A stretch of DNA of 64,000 nt from assembly GCA_963825685.1 (NCBI GenBank), contig CAWGUD010000009.1, forward strand, positions 62,001 through 126,000, read 5' to 3'. Source of the DNA: JAOUEA01 sp963825685. GTDB lineage: Bacteria > Actinomycetota > UBA4738 > HRBIN12. A program made the position numbers and the translations under genes. The notes below the pieces were generated by a model. That model was given only the letters and a program-made list of their open reading frames with translations. It was not told the origin of the DNA and made no database searches. Below are positions 19,233-27,864 of the stretch, one piece after another (positions within the stretch are counted from its first letter, which is position 1; the number at the start of each line of letters is the position of its first letter).

Positions 19233-20315
19233 ATGCCCGAGACCCCGCACGAGAGGATGCCGACGCTGGAGCGGTTCGACCGCTTCGGCGAGGACGCCCG
19301 CACGCCGGTCCCTCGCGGGCGCGTCACGATGCCGGCGGGACGGGTCCTGATCGTGCTGCTCGTCGCGCTGCTCGTGTGGGGCGCGTTGTACGCCCCGAGC
19401 CTGAAGCGCGCCTCCGAGGCACAGCCGCTCGGCACGCGGCGCACGGTCTCGCTGTGGGTGCTCGGCCCCGTCGCGGCGATCAGCGACTTCGTGCAGCTCA
19501 CGGCCCTGACCGACGGCGCGATCCGGGCGCTCGGTCGCGACCCGAACGAGGCGCCGGGAGGCGTGCTCGACGTGCCTCTGCCCACGCTCGATCCCGACGT
19601 CTCGGTCTCGCCGAAGCCCGACGAGCCCGTGGTGAAGGACACGAAGATCCGCCGGCCGACCCCGACGAACGAGCTGCGGGTCGCCGTCGTCGGGGACTCG
19701 CTCGCGGCGGGCCTCGGCGTCTACCTCGAGCGCGAGTTCCGCCCGGCGCTCGTGCGACTGACCCGCCAGGGACGCATCTCGACGGGGCTCTCTCGCCTGG
19801 ACTACTTCGACTGGATGACCGCGATGCGCCAGATCGAGAACGGCTTCTCGCCCGACCTCGTCGTCGTGATGATCGGCGACAACGACAACCAGAGCCTGCA
19901 GACCCCTGGGGGCCAGGTGGTCGCCGAGATCGGGTCGCTCGATTGGCCCAGGGGCTACGAGAAGCGCGTCGAGGAGTTCACGAGGATCGCGGTCGACGGC
20001 GGCGCCCACGTCGCGTGGGTCGGGCTGCCGATCGTGCAACGCAAGGAGCGCTGGGACGTGATGCAGCGTCAGAACGCGATCTACGAACGGGTGGTCGATG
20101 CGACCCCGAACGCGATCTACGTCGACACGTGGGACCGGTTCGCGACCCGCGACGGCCAGTACACGCCGTTCTACTGGGAAGGCGGCCAGGCCGAGCTGGT
20201 CCGCGCTCCCGACGGGCTGCACTTCACCCCACGCGGCTACGAGCTGCTCGCCCAGGCGGTCACCGACGCCGTGGTCGAGTCCTTCCGCCTGATGCCGAAC
20301 GCCCTCAACGACTGA
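19233..20315 (+). CDS. SGNH/GDSL-fold protein (DUF459-like), membrane-anchored
   Basis: After an N-terminal tail and one membrane helix (RVLIVLLVALLVWGALYA, residues ~37-54), a proline-rich linker leads into an SGNH domain: VVGDSLAAGLGV (block I Ser, ~152), VVVMIGDNDNQS (block III Asn, ~212) and DGLHFTPRGYELLAQ (block V Asp-x-x-His, ~330). Such extracytoplasmic domains act as acetyltransferases or esterases on cell-surface glycans together with an MBOAT protein, encoded 7 bases upstream here. All three blocks are intact, so activity is plausible. Acceptor glycan is unknown; no polysaccharide synthase is visible nearby. Confidence 0.82.
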   Translation: MPETPHERMPTLERFDRFGEDARTPVPRGRVTMPAGRVLIVLLVALLVWGALYAPSLKRASEAQPLGTRRTVSLWVLGPVAAISDFVQLTALTDGAIRALGRDPNEAPGGVLDVPLPTLDPDVSVSPKPDEPVVKDTKIRRPTPTNELRVAVVGDSLAAGLGVYLEREFRPALVRLTRQGRISTGLSRLDYFDWMTAMRQIENGFSPDLVVVMIGDNDNQSLQTPGGQVVAEIGSLDWPRGYEKRVEEFTRIAVDGGAHVAWVGLPIVQRKERWDVMQRQNAIYERVVDATPNAIYVDTWDRFATRDGQYTPFYWEGGQAELVRAPDGLHFTPRGYELLAQAVTDAVVESFRLMPNALND

Positions 20316-20330
20316 GCCGGTTCGCGGCGC

Positions 20331-21716
20331 TCAGACCTGGATCGGCACCTCGGGGAGGTTCGCGAGCGCGGCTTCCTCGTCGGCGGCGTCGAACTCGAGG
20401 TCGGGCAGCTTGCCGGCGAGGTAGTCGTCGTAGGCCTGCATGTCGAAGTGCCCGTGGCCGCAGAGGTTGAACAGGATCACGCGGGCCTCGCCGGCTTCCT
20501 TCGCCGCCACGGCCTCGTCGATCGCGCCCTTGACCGCGTGGTTCGCCTCGGGCGCCGGCAGGATGCCCTGGGTCCTCGCGAAGAGCAGCCCCGCCTCGAA
20601 CGTCTCGTTCTGGGTGTACGCCACGGCGTCCATGTGCCCGTGCTTGACCAGCAACGACAGCGAGGGCGAGTCACCGTGGTAGCGCAGGCCGCCCGCGTGC
20701 ACGGGAGCCGGCACGAAGTCGTGGCCGAGCGTGTACATCGGCACGATCGGTGAGATCTGTGCCGTGTCGCCGTAGTCGTAGGCGAACCGCCCCTTCGTGA
20801 GCGTGGGGCACGCGGCCGGCTCGGTCGCGAGGAAGCGCATGTCGGGCGTCTCGCCGCGCAGCTTCCCGGCCATGAAGGGGTAGGAGATGCCGGCGTAGTT
20901 CGAGCCGCCGCCGACGCAGCCCACGACGACGTCGGGACGCTCGCCGGCCATCTCCATCTGCTGCTGGGCCTCGAGGCCGATCACGGTCTGGTGCAGCAGC
21001 ACGTGGCCGAGCACGCTGCCGAGCGCGTAGTTCGTGTCGTCGTGGGTCGCGGCGTCCTCGACCGCCTCGCTGATCGCGATGCCGAGCGAACCGGTCGAGT
21101 CGGGGTGCGCCTCGCGGATCGCGCGGCCGCTGTTCGTCTTGTCGCTCGGCGAGGCCACGACGCTGGCGCCGAACGTCTCCATGAAGATGCGGCGGTACGG
21201 CTTCTGGTCGTACGACGCCTTCACCATGTACACGTCGCACTCGAGCCCGAACATCTGGCAGGCGAGCGCCATCGCCGAGCCCCACTGCCCCGCGCCCGTC
21301 TCGGTCGCGATGCGCCGGATGCCGGCTTCCTTGTTGAAGTACGCCTGCGGCACGGCGGTGTTCGGCTTGTGGCTGCCCGCCGGCGAGACGCCCTCGTACT
21401 TGAAGTAGATGTGGGCGGGCGTGTCGAGCGCCGCCTCGAGCCGCGTCGCGCGGAACAACGGCGACGGCCTCCACAGCCGGTAGACGTCGATCACCTCGCC
21501 CGGGATGTCGATCCACTCGTCGGTCGAGACCTCCTGGCCGATCAGCGACATCGGGAACAGCGGCGCGAGGTCGTCGGGACCGATCGGCTGCTTCGTCTGC
21601 GGGCTCAGCGGTGGCAGGGGCTCGATGCCCGACTTCACGATGTCGGGCATGATGTTGAACCACGCCGTCGGGATCTGGTCGGGCTGCAGGTCGAACCGGG
21701 TCCGGACGTCGCTCAT
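20331..21716 (-). CDS. trpB: TrpB2-type tryptophan synthase beta chain
   Basis: The 461-residue PLP enzyme is of the TrpB2 (long, unlinked) class: KYEGVSPAGSHKPNTAVPQ carries the PLP-Lys (residue ~115), ETGAGQWGSAMALAC follows, and VVGCVGGGSNYAGISYPF (~270) is the phosphate-binding loop. TrpB2 enzymes condense indole with serine and often occur away from trpA, as here, serving indole salvage. The N-terminal QIPTAWFNIMPDIV and WRPSPLFRATRLE are diagnostic of this class. ATG 21716 has GGAGG 8 bases upstream; a TAGGCT -10 overlaps the upstream gene's stop. Confidence 0.9.
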   Translation of the reverse strand: MSDVRTRFDLQPDQIPTAWFNIMPDIVKSGIEPLPPLSPQTKQPIGPDDLAPLFPMSLIGQEVSTDEWIDIPGEVIDVYRLWRPSPLFRATRLEAALDTPAHIYFKYEGVSPAGSHKPNTAVPQAYFNKEAGIRRIATETGAGQWGSAMALACQMFGLECDVYMVKASYDQKPYRRIFMETFGASVVASPSDKTNSGRAIREAHPDSTGSLGIAISEAVEDAATHDDTNYALGSVLGHVLLHQTVIGLEAQQQMEMAGERPDVVVGCVGGGSNYAGISYPFMAGKLRGETPDMRFLATEPAACPTLTKGRFAYDYGDTAQISPIVPMYTLGHDFVPAPVHAGGLRYHGDSPSLSLLVKHGHMDAVAYTQNETFEAGLLFARTQGILPAPEANHAVKGAIDEAVAAKEAGEARVILFNLCGHGHFDMQAYDDYLAGKLPDLEFDAADEEAALANLPEVPIQV

Positions 21717-21753
21717 CGTGGTGCCTCCTCGCGCGCGTGTGAGTCGGGCCGCG

Positions 21754-21759
21754 AGCCTA
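21754..21759 (-). promoter_or_regulatory. -10 box for trpB2
   Basis: TAGGCT on the minus strand starts with the Rieske gene stop codon; predicted 5' leader of about 30 bases contains a GGAGG site. Confidence 0.4.
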
Positions 21760-22083
21760 CCCCTCGCCCGGACGCGTCGCCACCTCGACCCAGCCCTCGA
21801 CCTCTCGGGCCCGGAAGACCGGGAGCGGGTCGGCGGCGGGACCCTCGATCGGCTCGCCGTTCTCCACGTCGAAGACGCTGCCGTGACACGGACACTCGAC
21901 GGTCGCCGCTCGGTCGTCGAACTCGCCTTCGGCGAGCGAGCAGCCCTGGTGCGTGCACTCGTCACCGAACGCGTACAGGTTCGCCTCGATGTGGGCCACG
22001 GTGACCCGCCCGGCGGGCGTGTCGTACGCCCGCATCTCGCCCTCCGGGATCTCGCCGAGCGCCCCCACCCTCACGTACTCCAT
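21757..22083 (-). CDS. Rieske [2Fe-2S] ferredoxin-like protein
   Basis: This 108-residue soluble protein carries both cluster-binding boxes: ECTHQGCSLAEGEFDD (C-x-H, residues ~43-45) and ECPCHGSVFDVENGEP (C-x-x-H, ~63-66). Single-domain Rieske proteins of this size feed electrons to dioxygenases or nitrite-reductase-like enzymes. No oxygenase is adjacent. ATG 22083 follows GAAGGGGG. It sits between the phosphatidyltransferase and trpB2 on the same strand with short gaps, but the shared role is not evident. Confidence 0.88.
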   Translation of the reverse strand: MEYVRVGALGEIPEGEMRAYDTPAGRVTVAHIEANLYAFGDECTHQGCSLAEGEFDDRAATVECPCHGSVFDVENGEPIEGPAADPLPVFRAREVEGWVEVATRPGEG

Positions 22084-22102
22084 CGACGTGCCCCCTTCGA
22101 GG

Positions 22103-22762
22103 TCAGGCCCGCGACAGCGCGGTGAATCCACGCTGCACCACCGTGAACACCCCCAGCGTCGCGAGCACGATCAGCGCCGGGAACATCATGCCGGGGATCA
22201 ACAGCCCGATCATGAGCGCGAGCATCCGCTCGAGGCGTTGGAACAGCCCCTCGCTGAGGCTGATGCCGACGGCCTCGGCCTCGGCGCGGATCTGACTCAC
22301 CCCGAGGCTGACGATGAGCGTGAGCAGCGCGAGCCCCGCCTGCACCATCTCGCCCTGCGCGGCCAGGTTCCAGAACAGGCACGAGAACAGGATCATGTCC
22401 GAGACGCGGTCGAGCACCGAGTCCATGAACGCGCCCGACCGCTTCTCCTCGCCTCGGTGACGTGCCACCGAGCCGTCGAAGACGTCGAGCAGGCTCCCGA
22501 CGATCAACAGGAAGCCGGCCACGAGCCAGTTCCCGACCACGATCTGCCACCCCGTGAGCACGATGAACACCGGGGAGAGCAGGGTGAGCTGCCACGGCCG
22601 CACCCCGGTCCAGATCAAGAACGCGAGGATCGCCCGGTAGGGCCAGGCGAGCAGGCGCTGCATCGCGCCGCCGGCGGCGCTCTCGTTCTTCCGGGGGGGA
22701 GGCAGGTCGCGCACCCGAGGTGCTTCCCGCTCGTGTCGGTCCGCGTGCTCCTCGTTCGTCAC
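22103..22762 (-). CDS. CDP-alcohol phosphatidyltransferase
   Basis: The 219-residue membrane enzyme contains the catalytic signature D-x2-D-G-x2-A-R-x8-G-x3-D-x3-D as LDVFDGSVARHRGEEKRSG followed by AFMDSVLDRVSD (residues ~90-122), and about six membrane helices. It would transfer a phosphatidyl or archaetidyl-type group from a CDP-lipid to an alcohol such as glycerol-phosphate or inositol-phosphate. The phosphatidylinositol-phosphate synthase class is typical for actinobacteria. GTG 22762 lies inside a perfect inverted repeat, and a two-codon ORF (ATG GAC TAG) overlaps it just upstream. Confidence 0.88.
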   Translation of the reverse strand: MTNEEHADRHEREAPRVRDLPPPRKNESAAGGAMQRLLAWPYRAILAFLIWTGVRPWQLTLLSPVFIVLTGWQIVVGNWLVAGFLLIVGSLLDVFDGSVARHRGEEKRSGAFMDSVLDRVSDMILFSCLFWNLAAQGEMVQAGLALLTLIVSLGVSQIRAEAEAVGISLSEGLFQRLERMLALMIGLLIPGMMFPALIVLATLGVFTVVQRGFTALSRA

Positions 22763-22781
22763 TAGTCCATTCCAGACTAGT
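22761..22781. promoter_or_regulatory. inverted repeat over promoter and start of the phosphatidyltransferase
   Basis: ACTAGTC, 7 bases, GACTAGT: a perfect 7-base inverted repeat that covers the leftward -10 (TAGTCT, 22779 to 22774) and touches the GTG start. It could be an operator or an mRNA hairpin hiding the start. Confidence 0.4.
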
Positions 22782-22789
22782 TCGCAGGT

Positions 22790-23329
22790 CTACCCCGCGA
22801 ACGGTTCGAAGCTCACGACCACGTACCGGACGGTGCCCGCCGGGGCCTCGTAGGCGACCTCCTGCTTCGCGGCGGCGCCCACCAACGCCGCCCCGAGCGG
22901 TGACGTCGTGGTCACGGTGCGCGCCCCGGGGGCCTTCTCCTCGGCATGCTCGGCGAGCAGGTACGTCTCCTCGTCGTCATCGTCGTCGTCCACGGGCCGG
23001 AGCGTGACGAGCATGCCCGGTCCGATCTCGTCGGCGTGCTCGGGGGTCTCCACGATCTCGGGGTCGCGCAGCATGTGCTGCAGCTTGCGGATCTTCGACT
23101 CCATCAGGCCCTGCTCGTCCTTCGCGGCGTGGTACTCGGCGTTCTCCTTGAGGTCGCCGTGCTCGCGCGCGACCTTGATCTTCTCGGTGATGCGCTCCCG
23201 GCCGTGCGTCGTCAGCTCCTCGAGCTCGGCCTTGATGCGCAGGTACGCGTCGAGCGTGAGGGTCGCGGTGGGCTCCTGTCCGGCCCCGCGGGCGGGACGG
23301 TTCTTCAGCTCCTCGGGCAGCTCAGGCAT
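22790..23329 (-). CDS. greA: transcription elongation factor GreA
   Basis: GreA rescues backtracked RNA polymerase by stimulating transcript cleavage. The N-terminal coiled coil (ERITEKIKVAREHGDLKENAEYHAAKDEQG, split; residues ~45-72) includes the D-L-K-E-N-A-E-Y tip with the acidic pair needed for cleavage. The C-terminal FKBP-like domain has SPLGAALVGAAAKQEV. An unusual run of six Asp and two Glu (around residue ~115) sits in the loop between domains. ATG 23329 is 6 bases after TACACT (leaderless). At 179 residues it is slightly longer than the typical 158-165. Confidence 0.92.
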   Translation of the reverse strand: MPELPEELKNRPARGAGQEPTATLTLDAYLRIKAELEELTTHGRERITEKIKVAREHGDLKENAEYHAAKDEQGLMESKIRKLQHMLRDPEIVETPEHADEIGPGMLVTLRPVDDDDDDEETYLLAEHAEEKAPGARTVTTTSPLGAALVGAAAKQEVAYEAPAGTVRYVVVSFEPFAG

Positions 23330-23335
23330 GTCGCG

Positions 23336-23341
23336 AGTGTA
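23336..23341 (-). promoter_or_regulatory. -10 box, leaderless greA
   Basis: TACACT on the minus strand, 6 bases before ATG 23329. Confidence 0.55.
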
Positions 23342-23348
23342 CCGATGG

Positions 23349-24779
23349 TCAATCCTGCGAGAAGTAGATGTTCTTCACCTCGGTGTAGAGCTGCACGGCC
23401 GCCATGCCCATCTCGCGTCCGATGCCGCTGCGCTTGAACCCCCCGAACGGGGCCTCGGTGTGCACGCTCGAGGCCGAGTTCACGCTGAGGTTCCCGGTGC
23501 GGATGCCCTTGGCCACCCGGATCGCCCGGCCGAGGTCACGCGTCCAGATCGTGCCCGACAGGCCGAACGGCGAGTCGTTCGCGAGTCGGATCGCCTCGTC
23601 CTCGGTGTCGAACGGGATCACGCAGACGACCGGGCCGAAGATCTCCTCCTGGGCGACCCGCCAGGCGTTGTCGACGTCGGCGAGCACGGCCGGGCGCATG
23701 AAGAAGCCGTCGCCGTCGGGCACGTCGCCGCCGGTGACGTGGCGCGCCCCCTCGTCGATGCCGATCGACAGGTAGTCGAGCGAGGTCTGCCGCTGCCCCG
23801 ACGAGATCAGCGGCCCCATCTCGGTCGCGTCGTCGAGCGGCTGACCGACGGTGATCGCCTCGGTCCGTGCGGCGAAGCGCTCGAGGTACTCGTCGTAGAC
23901 GCCCCGCTGCACGAACTGGCGCGATCGCGCACAGCAGTCCTGCCCCGCGTTGTCGAAGACCGACCACAGGGACTTCTCGACGCAGACGTCGAGGTCGGCG
24001 TCGTCGAACACGACGTTGGCCGACTTGCCGCCGAGCTCGAGCGAGACGCGCGTGATGTTCGTCGCGGCCGTCTGCATCACCGACGTGCCGACCTCGGTGG
24101 ATCCCGTGAACGAGACCTTCGCGACGCGCGGATCGGCGATCAACGCGCTCGCGGTGCTGGATCCGGGCCCGGGCAGCACGCTCAGGGTGCCCTCGGGAAG
24201 CCCTGCCTCGTAGAGGATGTCGGCGAGCGCCAGGGCCGTGAGCGGGGTCTGCGATGCGGGCTTCACGACCGCGGTGTTGCCGCACGCGAGCGCGGGGGCG
24301 ATCTTCCAGCTCGCGATCACCGCCGGGAAGTTCCACGGGGTGATCAGCGCACAGACGCCCACCGGCTCGCGCAGGGTGACGTCGAGCCCGGGCGGCACGA
24401 TCGGGATCGTCTCGCCGGTGATCTTGTTCGCGGCGCCGCCCCAGTACTCGAAGACGTTGGCGACGATGTCGATCTCGCCGCGGGCCGCCGAGATCGGCTT
24501 GCCCCCGTTGCGGGCCTCGAGCTCCGCGAGCCGCTCCTGGCGCTCCCGGACCAGGAAGGAGGCCTTCGTCAGCACCCGACCGCGCTCACGGGCCGACAGT
24601 CGGGGCCACGCACCCTCCTCGAAGGCCCGGGTCGCGACGTCGACGGCCCGCGTCGCATCCTGCGCGGCCCCCGTCGCCACCTCGGCCATCGGCGCACCGC
24701 TCGCCGGCTCGACCACGTGGCCGGTCGCTCCGTCGAGGGCCTCCACGCGCTCGCCGCCCAACACGATCAGCTCGGTCAT
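23349..24779 (-). CDS. NAD(P)-dependent aldehyde dehydrogenase
   Basis: The 476-residue enzyme has the ALDH landmarks ITPWNFPAVIASWKIAPAL (residues ~140-158), FTGSTEVG (~225), LELGGKSANVVF (general-base Glu ~247), NAGQDCCARSR (catalytic Cys ~282) and EEIFGPVVCVIPF (~380). It resembles betaine-aldehyde/gamma-aminobutyraldehyde dehydrogenases, which oxidise amino-aldehydes, but substrate cannot be read off. GGGAGG lies 9 bases before ATG 24779 and TACGAT 31 bases before. It is divergent from an SDR, a common pairing for alcohol-to-acid oxidation. Confidence 0.9.
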   Translation of the reverse strand: MTELIVLGGERVEALDGATGHVVEPASGAPMAEVATGAAQDATRAVDVATRAFEEGAWPRLSARERGRVLTKASFLVRERQERLAELEARNGGKPISAARGEIDIVANVFEYWGGAANKITGETIPIVPPGLDVTLREPVGVCALITPWNFPAVIASWKIAPALACGNTAVVKPASQTPLTALALADILYEAGLPEGTLSVLPGPGSSTASALIADPRVAKVSFTGSTEVGTSVMQTAATNITRVSLELGGKSANVVFDDADLDVCVEKSLWSVFDNAGQDCCARSRQFVQRGVYDEYLERFAARTEAITVGQPLDDATEMGPLISSGQRQTSLDYLSIGIDEGARHVTGGDVPDGDGFFMRPAVLADVDNAWRVAQEEIFGPVVCVIPFDTEDEAIRLANDSPFGLSGTIWTRDLGRAIRVAKGIRTGNLSVNSASSVHTEAPFGGFKRSGIGREMGMAAVQLYTEVKNIYFSQD

Positions 24780-24809
24780 CGGGTCGCCTCCCTCGCACTC
24801 GACGCGCGC

Positions 24810-24815
24810 ATCGTA
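24810..24815 (-). promoter_or_regulatory. -10 box of the aldehyde dehydrogenase gene
   Basis: TACGAT on the minus strand in the divergent region with the SDR gene. Confidence 0.4.
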
Positions 24816-24826
24816 GACCCAGGGCG

Positions 24827-24832
24827 TACCCT
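24827..24832 (+). promoter_or_regulatory. -10 box of the SDR gene
   Basis: TACCCT, 31 bases before ATG 24864; the leader carries GGGAGG. Confidence 0.4.
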
Positions 24833-24863
24833 TCGGCCGTTCGGAACGACGGGAGGCTCTGCG

Positions 24864-25631
24864 ATGCGACTCGACGGCAAGGTGGCCCTGATCACGGGGG
24901 GCGGCAGCGGGATGGGCAAGGTGGCGGCCGAGCTGTTCGCGAGCGAGGGCGCGAACGTCGTGCTCACCGACGTGAACGACGAGGCCGGTGAGGCCACGGC
25001 GTCGGCGATCGGCGACCGGGCGTTCTACGTGCACGCCGACGTCTCGAAGGAGGCCGACGCCGAGGCGATGGTCGCCGCGGCGATCGATCGGTTCGGCCGG
25101 CTCGACGTGCTCTACAACAACGCCGGCATCATGCCGCTCGACGACGGGTCGGTGACCGATGCCGACGGGTCGATCTGGGACACCGTGCTCGCGGTGAACG
25201 TGAAGGGCGTGATGTTCGGCTGCAAGTTCGGCATCCCCGCGATGCTCGAGACCGGCGGCGGCTCGATCATCAACGTCGCGTCGTTCGTCGCGTGGCTCGG
25301 CGCGGCGACGTCGCAGACCGCCTACACCGCGTCGAAGGGCGCCGTGCTCGCGATGACCCGCGAGATCGCCGTCGAGTACGCGCGCAGGGGCATCCGGTGC
25401 AACGCGCTCTGCCCCGGTCCGATCGAGACGCCGCTGCTGCTCGCGCTGCTGTCGGACGAGGCGAAGAAGCAGCGCCGCTTCGTGCACATCCCGATGGGGC
25501 GCCTCGGCCACGCCGAGGAACTCGCGAAGGCGGCGCTGTTCCTCGCGAGCGACGACTCGAGCTACATGACCGGCTCGAGCCTGATCGTCGACGGCGGCAT
25601 CACCGCGGCCTACGTCACGCCCGAGGACTGA
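24864..25631 (+). CDS. short-chain dehydrogenase/reductase
   Basis: A classical 255-residue SDR: NAD-binding ITGGGSGMGKVAAELF (residues ~10-25), acidic Asp at the end of strand 2 (LTDVND, suggesting NAD over NADP), LYNNAGIMP (~88-96), catalytic Ser in INVASFVAW (~138), YTASKGAV (Tyr-x-x-x-Lys, ~155-159) and LCPGPIETP. It oxidises or reduces an alcohol/ketone that cannot be specified. GGGAGG precedes ATG 24864. The divergent aldehyde dehydrogenase shares the intergenic region and may act next in a pathway. Confidence 0.9.
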   Translation: MRLDGKVALITGGGSGMGKVAAELFASEGANVVLTDVNDEAGEATASAIGDRAFYVHADVSKEADAEAMVAAAIDRFGRLDVLYNNAGIMPLDDGSVTDADGSIWDTVLAVNVKGVMFGCKFGIPAMLETGGGSIINVASFVAWLGAATSQTAYTASKGAVLAMTREIAVEYARRGIRCNALCPGPIETPLLLALLSDEAKKQRRFVHIPMGRLGHAEELAKAALFLASDDSSYMTGSSLIVDGGITAAYVTPED

Positions 25632-25638
25632 GCGAGTC

Positions 25639-26310
25639 GTGCCGCGATGGCTCCCAAGGCCACTCGTTCTCTGCGCACTCGCTCTGACCGCTCTCATCTC
25701 GATCTCGTGCACTCGGAGGGACGAGGTCGAGAGCACACGCACGTATCACCCGGGACCGCTCCAAGGGGCGGGTGGCCAGACGTTGACGGGCGTCCCTACC
25801 GGAGTTGATCGTCCGGTGTCGATCGGCGTCGAGGTAGTAGGTTCCGACGGCATGCCCGCTGATCTTCAGATCGCGGAAGTCCGGTTGATCGGCGCTCCGC
25901 CCGAGCTTCGTATGGTCGGCGCACTTGCCTCCACTGGGCGCGGCGAGAGCTTCATCTGCGTGGGCTCCTCGCGCTCGTTTCCGCCGGAGGGTTGCCGTGT
26001 CGAGCCCCTCGAAGGCTGGACGGTCTCGGCCGAGGCGATCGAGCACGGTGGGTTCCAGATCGTCCTCGGACTAGCGGTCTCGCAACGAGGGACCTACGGA
26101 TACCCGGGCGTGCTCCTCACCTACGCCGATGCGAACGGTGAACGATTCACCGAGGTGTTCCTCCAAGGCGGTCAGGTGTGTGCGCCCGTGCAGGAAGGGA
26201 GACCGGGTGTCCGAGATCAGGGCGAGATCCGTCGGGAGCAGCGGAGGATCGCCGACGACCTCGAGGCCGGAACGTTCGTGATCCCCCGTGATCCCCGACG
26301 GGTGCCCTGA
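25639..26310 (+). CDS. putative lipoprotein of unknown function
   Basis: From GTG 25639 the 223-residue product has a lipoprotein signal (LPRPLVLCALALTALISISC, Cys at ~25) followed by a beta-rich extracytoplasmic domain (DRPVSIGVEVVGSDG, GYPGVLLTYADANGER). I do not recognise the family. Third codon positions are visibly less GC-rich than in neighbours (for example TCTCATCTCGATC, GTAGTAGGTTCC), a hint of recent acquisition or low expression. It lies 7 bases after the SDR stop and could be co-transcribed. Two Cys in the C-terminal half (FICVGSS, GCRVEP) may pair. Confidence 0.6.
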   Translation: MPRWLPRPLVLCALALTALISISCTRRDEVESTRTYHPGPLQGAGGQTLTGVPTGVDRPVSIGVEVVGSDGMPADLQIAEVRLIGAPPELRMVGALASTGRGESFICVGSSRSFPPEGCRVEPLEGWTVSAEAIEHGGFQIVLGLAVSQRGTYGYPGVLLTYADANGERFTEVFLQGGQVCAPVQEGRPGVRDQGEIRREQRRIADDLEAGTFVIPRDPRRVP

Positions 26311-26332
26311 AGTTGGAACCGCTGGAACACCG

Positions 26333-27852
26333 TCAGGTGCCGAAGACCGGGCGCAGCGCTCCGTACACCGCCCGGTAGCGCCCGTACGCATCGTCGTACG
26401 CCTCGCGGTTGGCGTCGTCGGGCTCGTGCACGTCGGGACGGAACCGCACGAACGCCTCGACCGCGTCGGACACGTTCGCGTGCACGCCGGCGCCGACCGC
26501 GGCGAGGATCGCCGCTCCGGTCGCCGTCGTCTCGACCGACTCGGGCACGCGCACCGGCAGCCCCGTCACGTCGGCCTTGATCTGGCGCCAGAGCGGACCC
26601 TTCGCGCCGCCGCCGACGATCGTGAGCCGGCGCACGTCGAGGCCGGCGTTGCGCATCGCGTCGAGGATGTCGCGCAGGGCGAACGCGCTGCCCTCGAGGA
26701 TCGCGCGGGTCATGTGGTCGCGCGTATGTGCGAGCGTGAGCCCGTAGAAGACGCCGCGGGCGGCGCCGTTCCACTCCGGGGCCATCGCGCCCTGCATGCA
26801 CGGCAGGAACACGAGCCCCTCGGCGCCCGGATCGACGTGGCCCGCTTCCACCGACAGGAAGTCGTACGCGTCGCCGAGGCCCACGGCTTCGGCGTCGCGC
26901 TCGATCGGCGCGAACTGGTCGCGCCACCAGCGCAGGTTGCCGCCCGACACGAACCCGGGGTTCTCGAGCAGCCACGCGTCGGGATCGGCGTGCGGATGGC
27001 ACTCGACGAGCATCGTCGGGTCCTCGCGCGGTTCGGCGCTCGCCGCGCACACGGGCTCGGCGGTGCCCACCACGTCGCAGACGTCGCCGGGCGCGAACAC
27101 GCCGGCGCCGAGCGTCGCCGCCATCTCGTCGCCGCACCCGACCGCCACGAGGGTCGACGGGTCGAGCCCGCTCGCCTCGGCGAACGGCGGCGGTGATCGG
27201 CGCCGATCGGCTCGCGTCGCCGGCGCCGAGCTCGGGCAGCATCGCCGCGTCGATCGCCGGTGGCCGGCGAGCGCACGATCCGACCACGCCCGCGTGCGCG
27301 GATCGAGCAGCGCCATCGAGCGAGGCGTTCGAGTAGTCGACGGCGAGCGGTGCCCGTCGCATGACGCAGCACGTAGGACCCGGGCGGCATGATGTGGACG
27401 GCGCCGGCTCCACACGTCGGGCTCCTCGTCGCGGACCCACAGCGCCTTGAACACCGCGTGCGACGAGTCGAGGTTCGCACCGACGGCGCGTAGAAGTCCG
27501 CCGGCGAGATCCGCTCGGCGAGCGCGGCGGCCTGCGCCTCGGCGCGCCGGTCCATCCAGATCATCGCGGGACGTACAGCGGCGCCCCGGACCCCGTCGAC
27601 ACACGACCATGCCGTCGAGCTGCGAGCCGAACGAGAGCCCGCGGATCGCGCCGGCACCGTCCGGGACACGTCGCGACCAGACGCCGCGCACGCGCGCTCG
27701 ACGGCGCCGTTCCAGTCGTCGGGGTCCTGCTCGGCCCATCCCGGGAGCGGGAACGACAGGTCGTAGGTCTCGTACGCGCGAGCGATCAGCTCGCCGTCGT
27801 CGCGGTAGAGCGCGGCGTTCGTGCCCTGGCTGCCGACGTCGCAGCCGATCAC
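26333..27852 (-). CDS. FGGY-family carbohydrate kinase (xylulokinase/LsrK-like), multiply frameshifted
   Basis: The N-terminus IGCDVGSQGTNAALYRDDG and PGWAEQDPDDWN (residues 1-50) and the C-terminal half VAVGCGDEMAATLGAGV, LTIVGGGAKGPLWRQIKADV and VESVETTATGAAILA are those of FGGY sugar kinases (xylulose, ribulose, AI-2 and similar). Between about 27180 and 27720 the frame changes many times within about 180 codons, so that part cannot be translated cleanly; the intact ends argue for sequencing error rather than decay. GTG 27852 is 12 bases after the dehydrogenase stop. Last gene of the gntR operon; it would phosphorylate the sugar that the aldolase then splits. Confidence 0.75.
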
Positions 27853-27864
27853 GTAGGCAGCGGC

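Noticed and set aside
16427..19642. 1,071-codon leftward open frame across the sigma factor and MBOAT genes
   Set aside because: Antisense shadow of genes with clear family motifs; low-complexity Arg/Ala/Gly sequence only.
22975..22995. Repeat of CGT/CAT triplets resembling a microsatellite
   Set aside because: It encodes the Asp/Glu run in GreA and is in frame.
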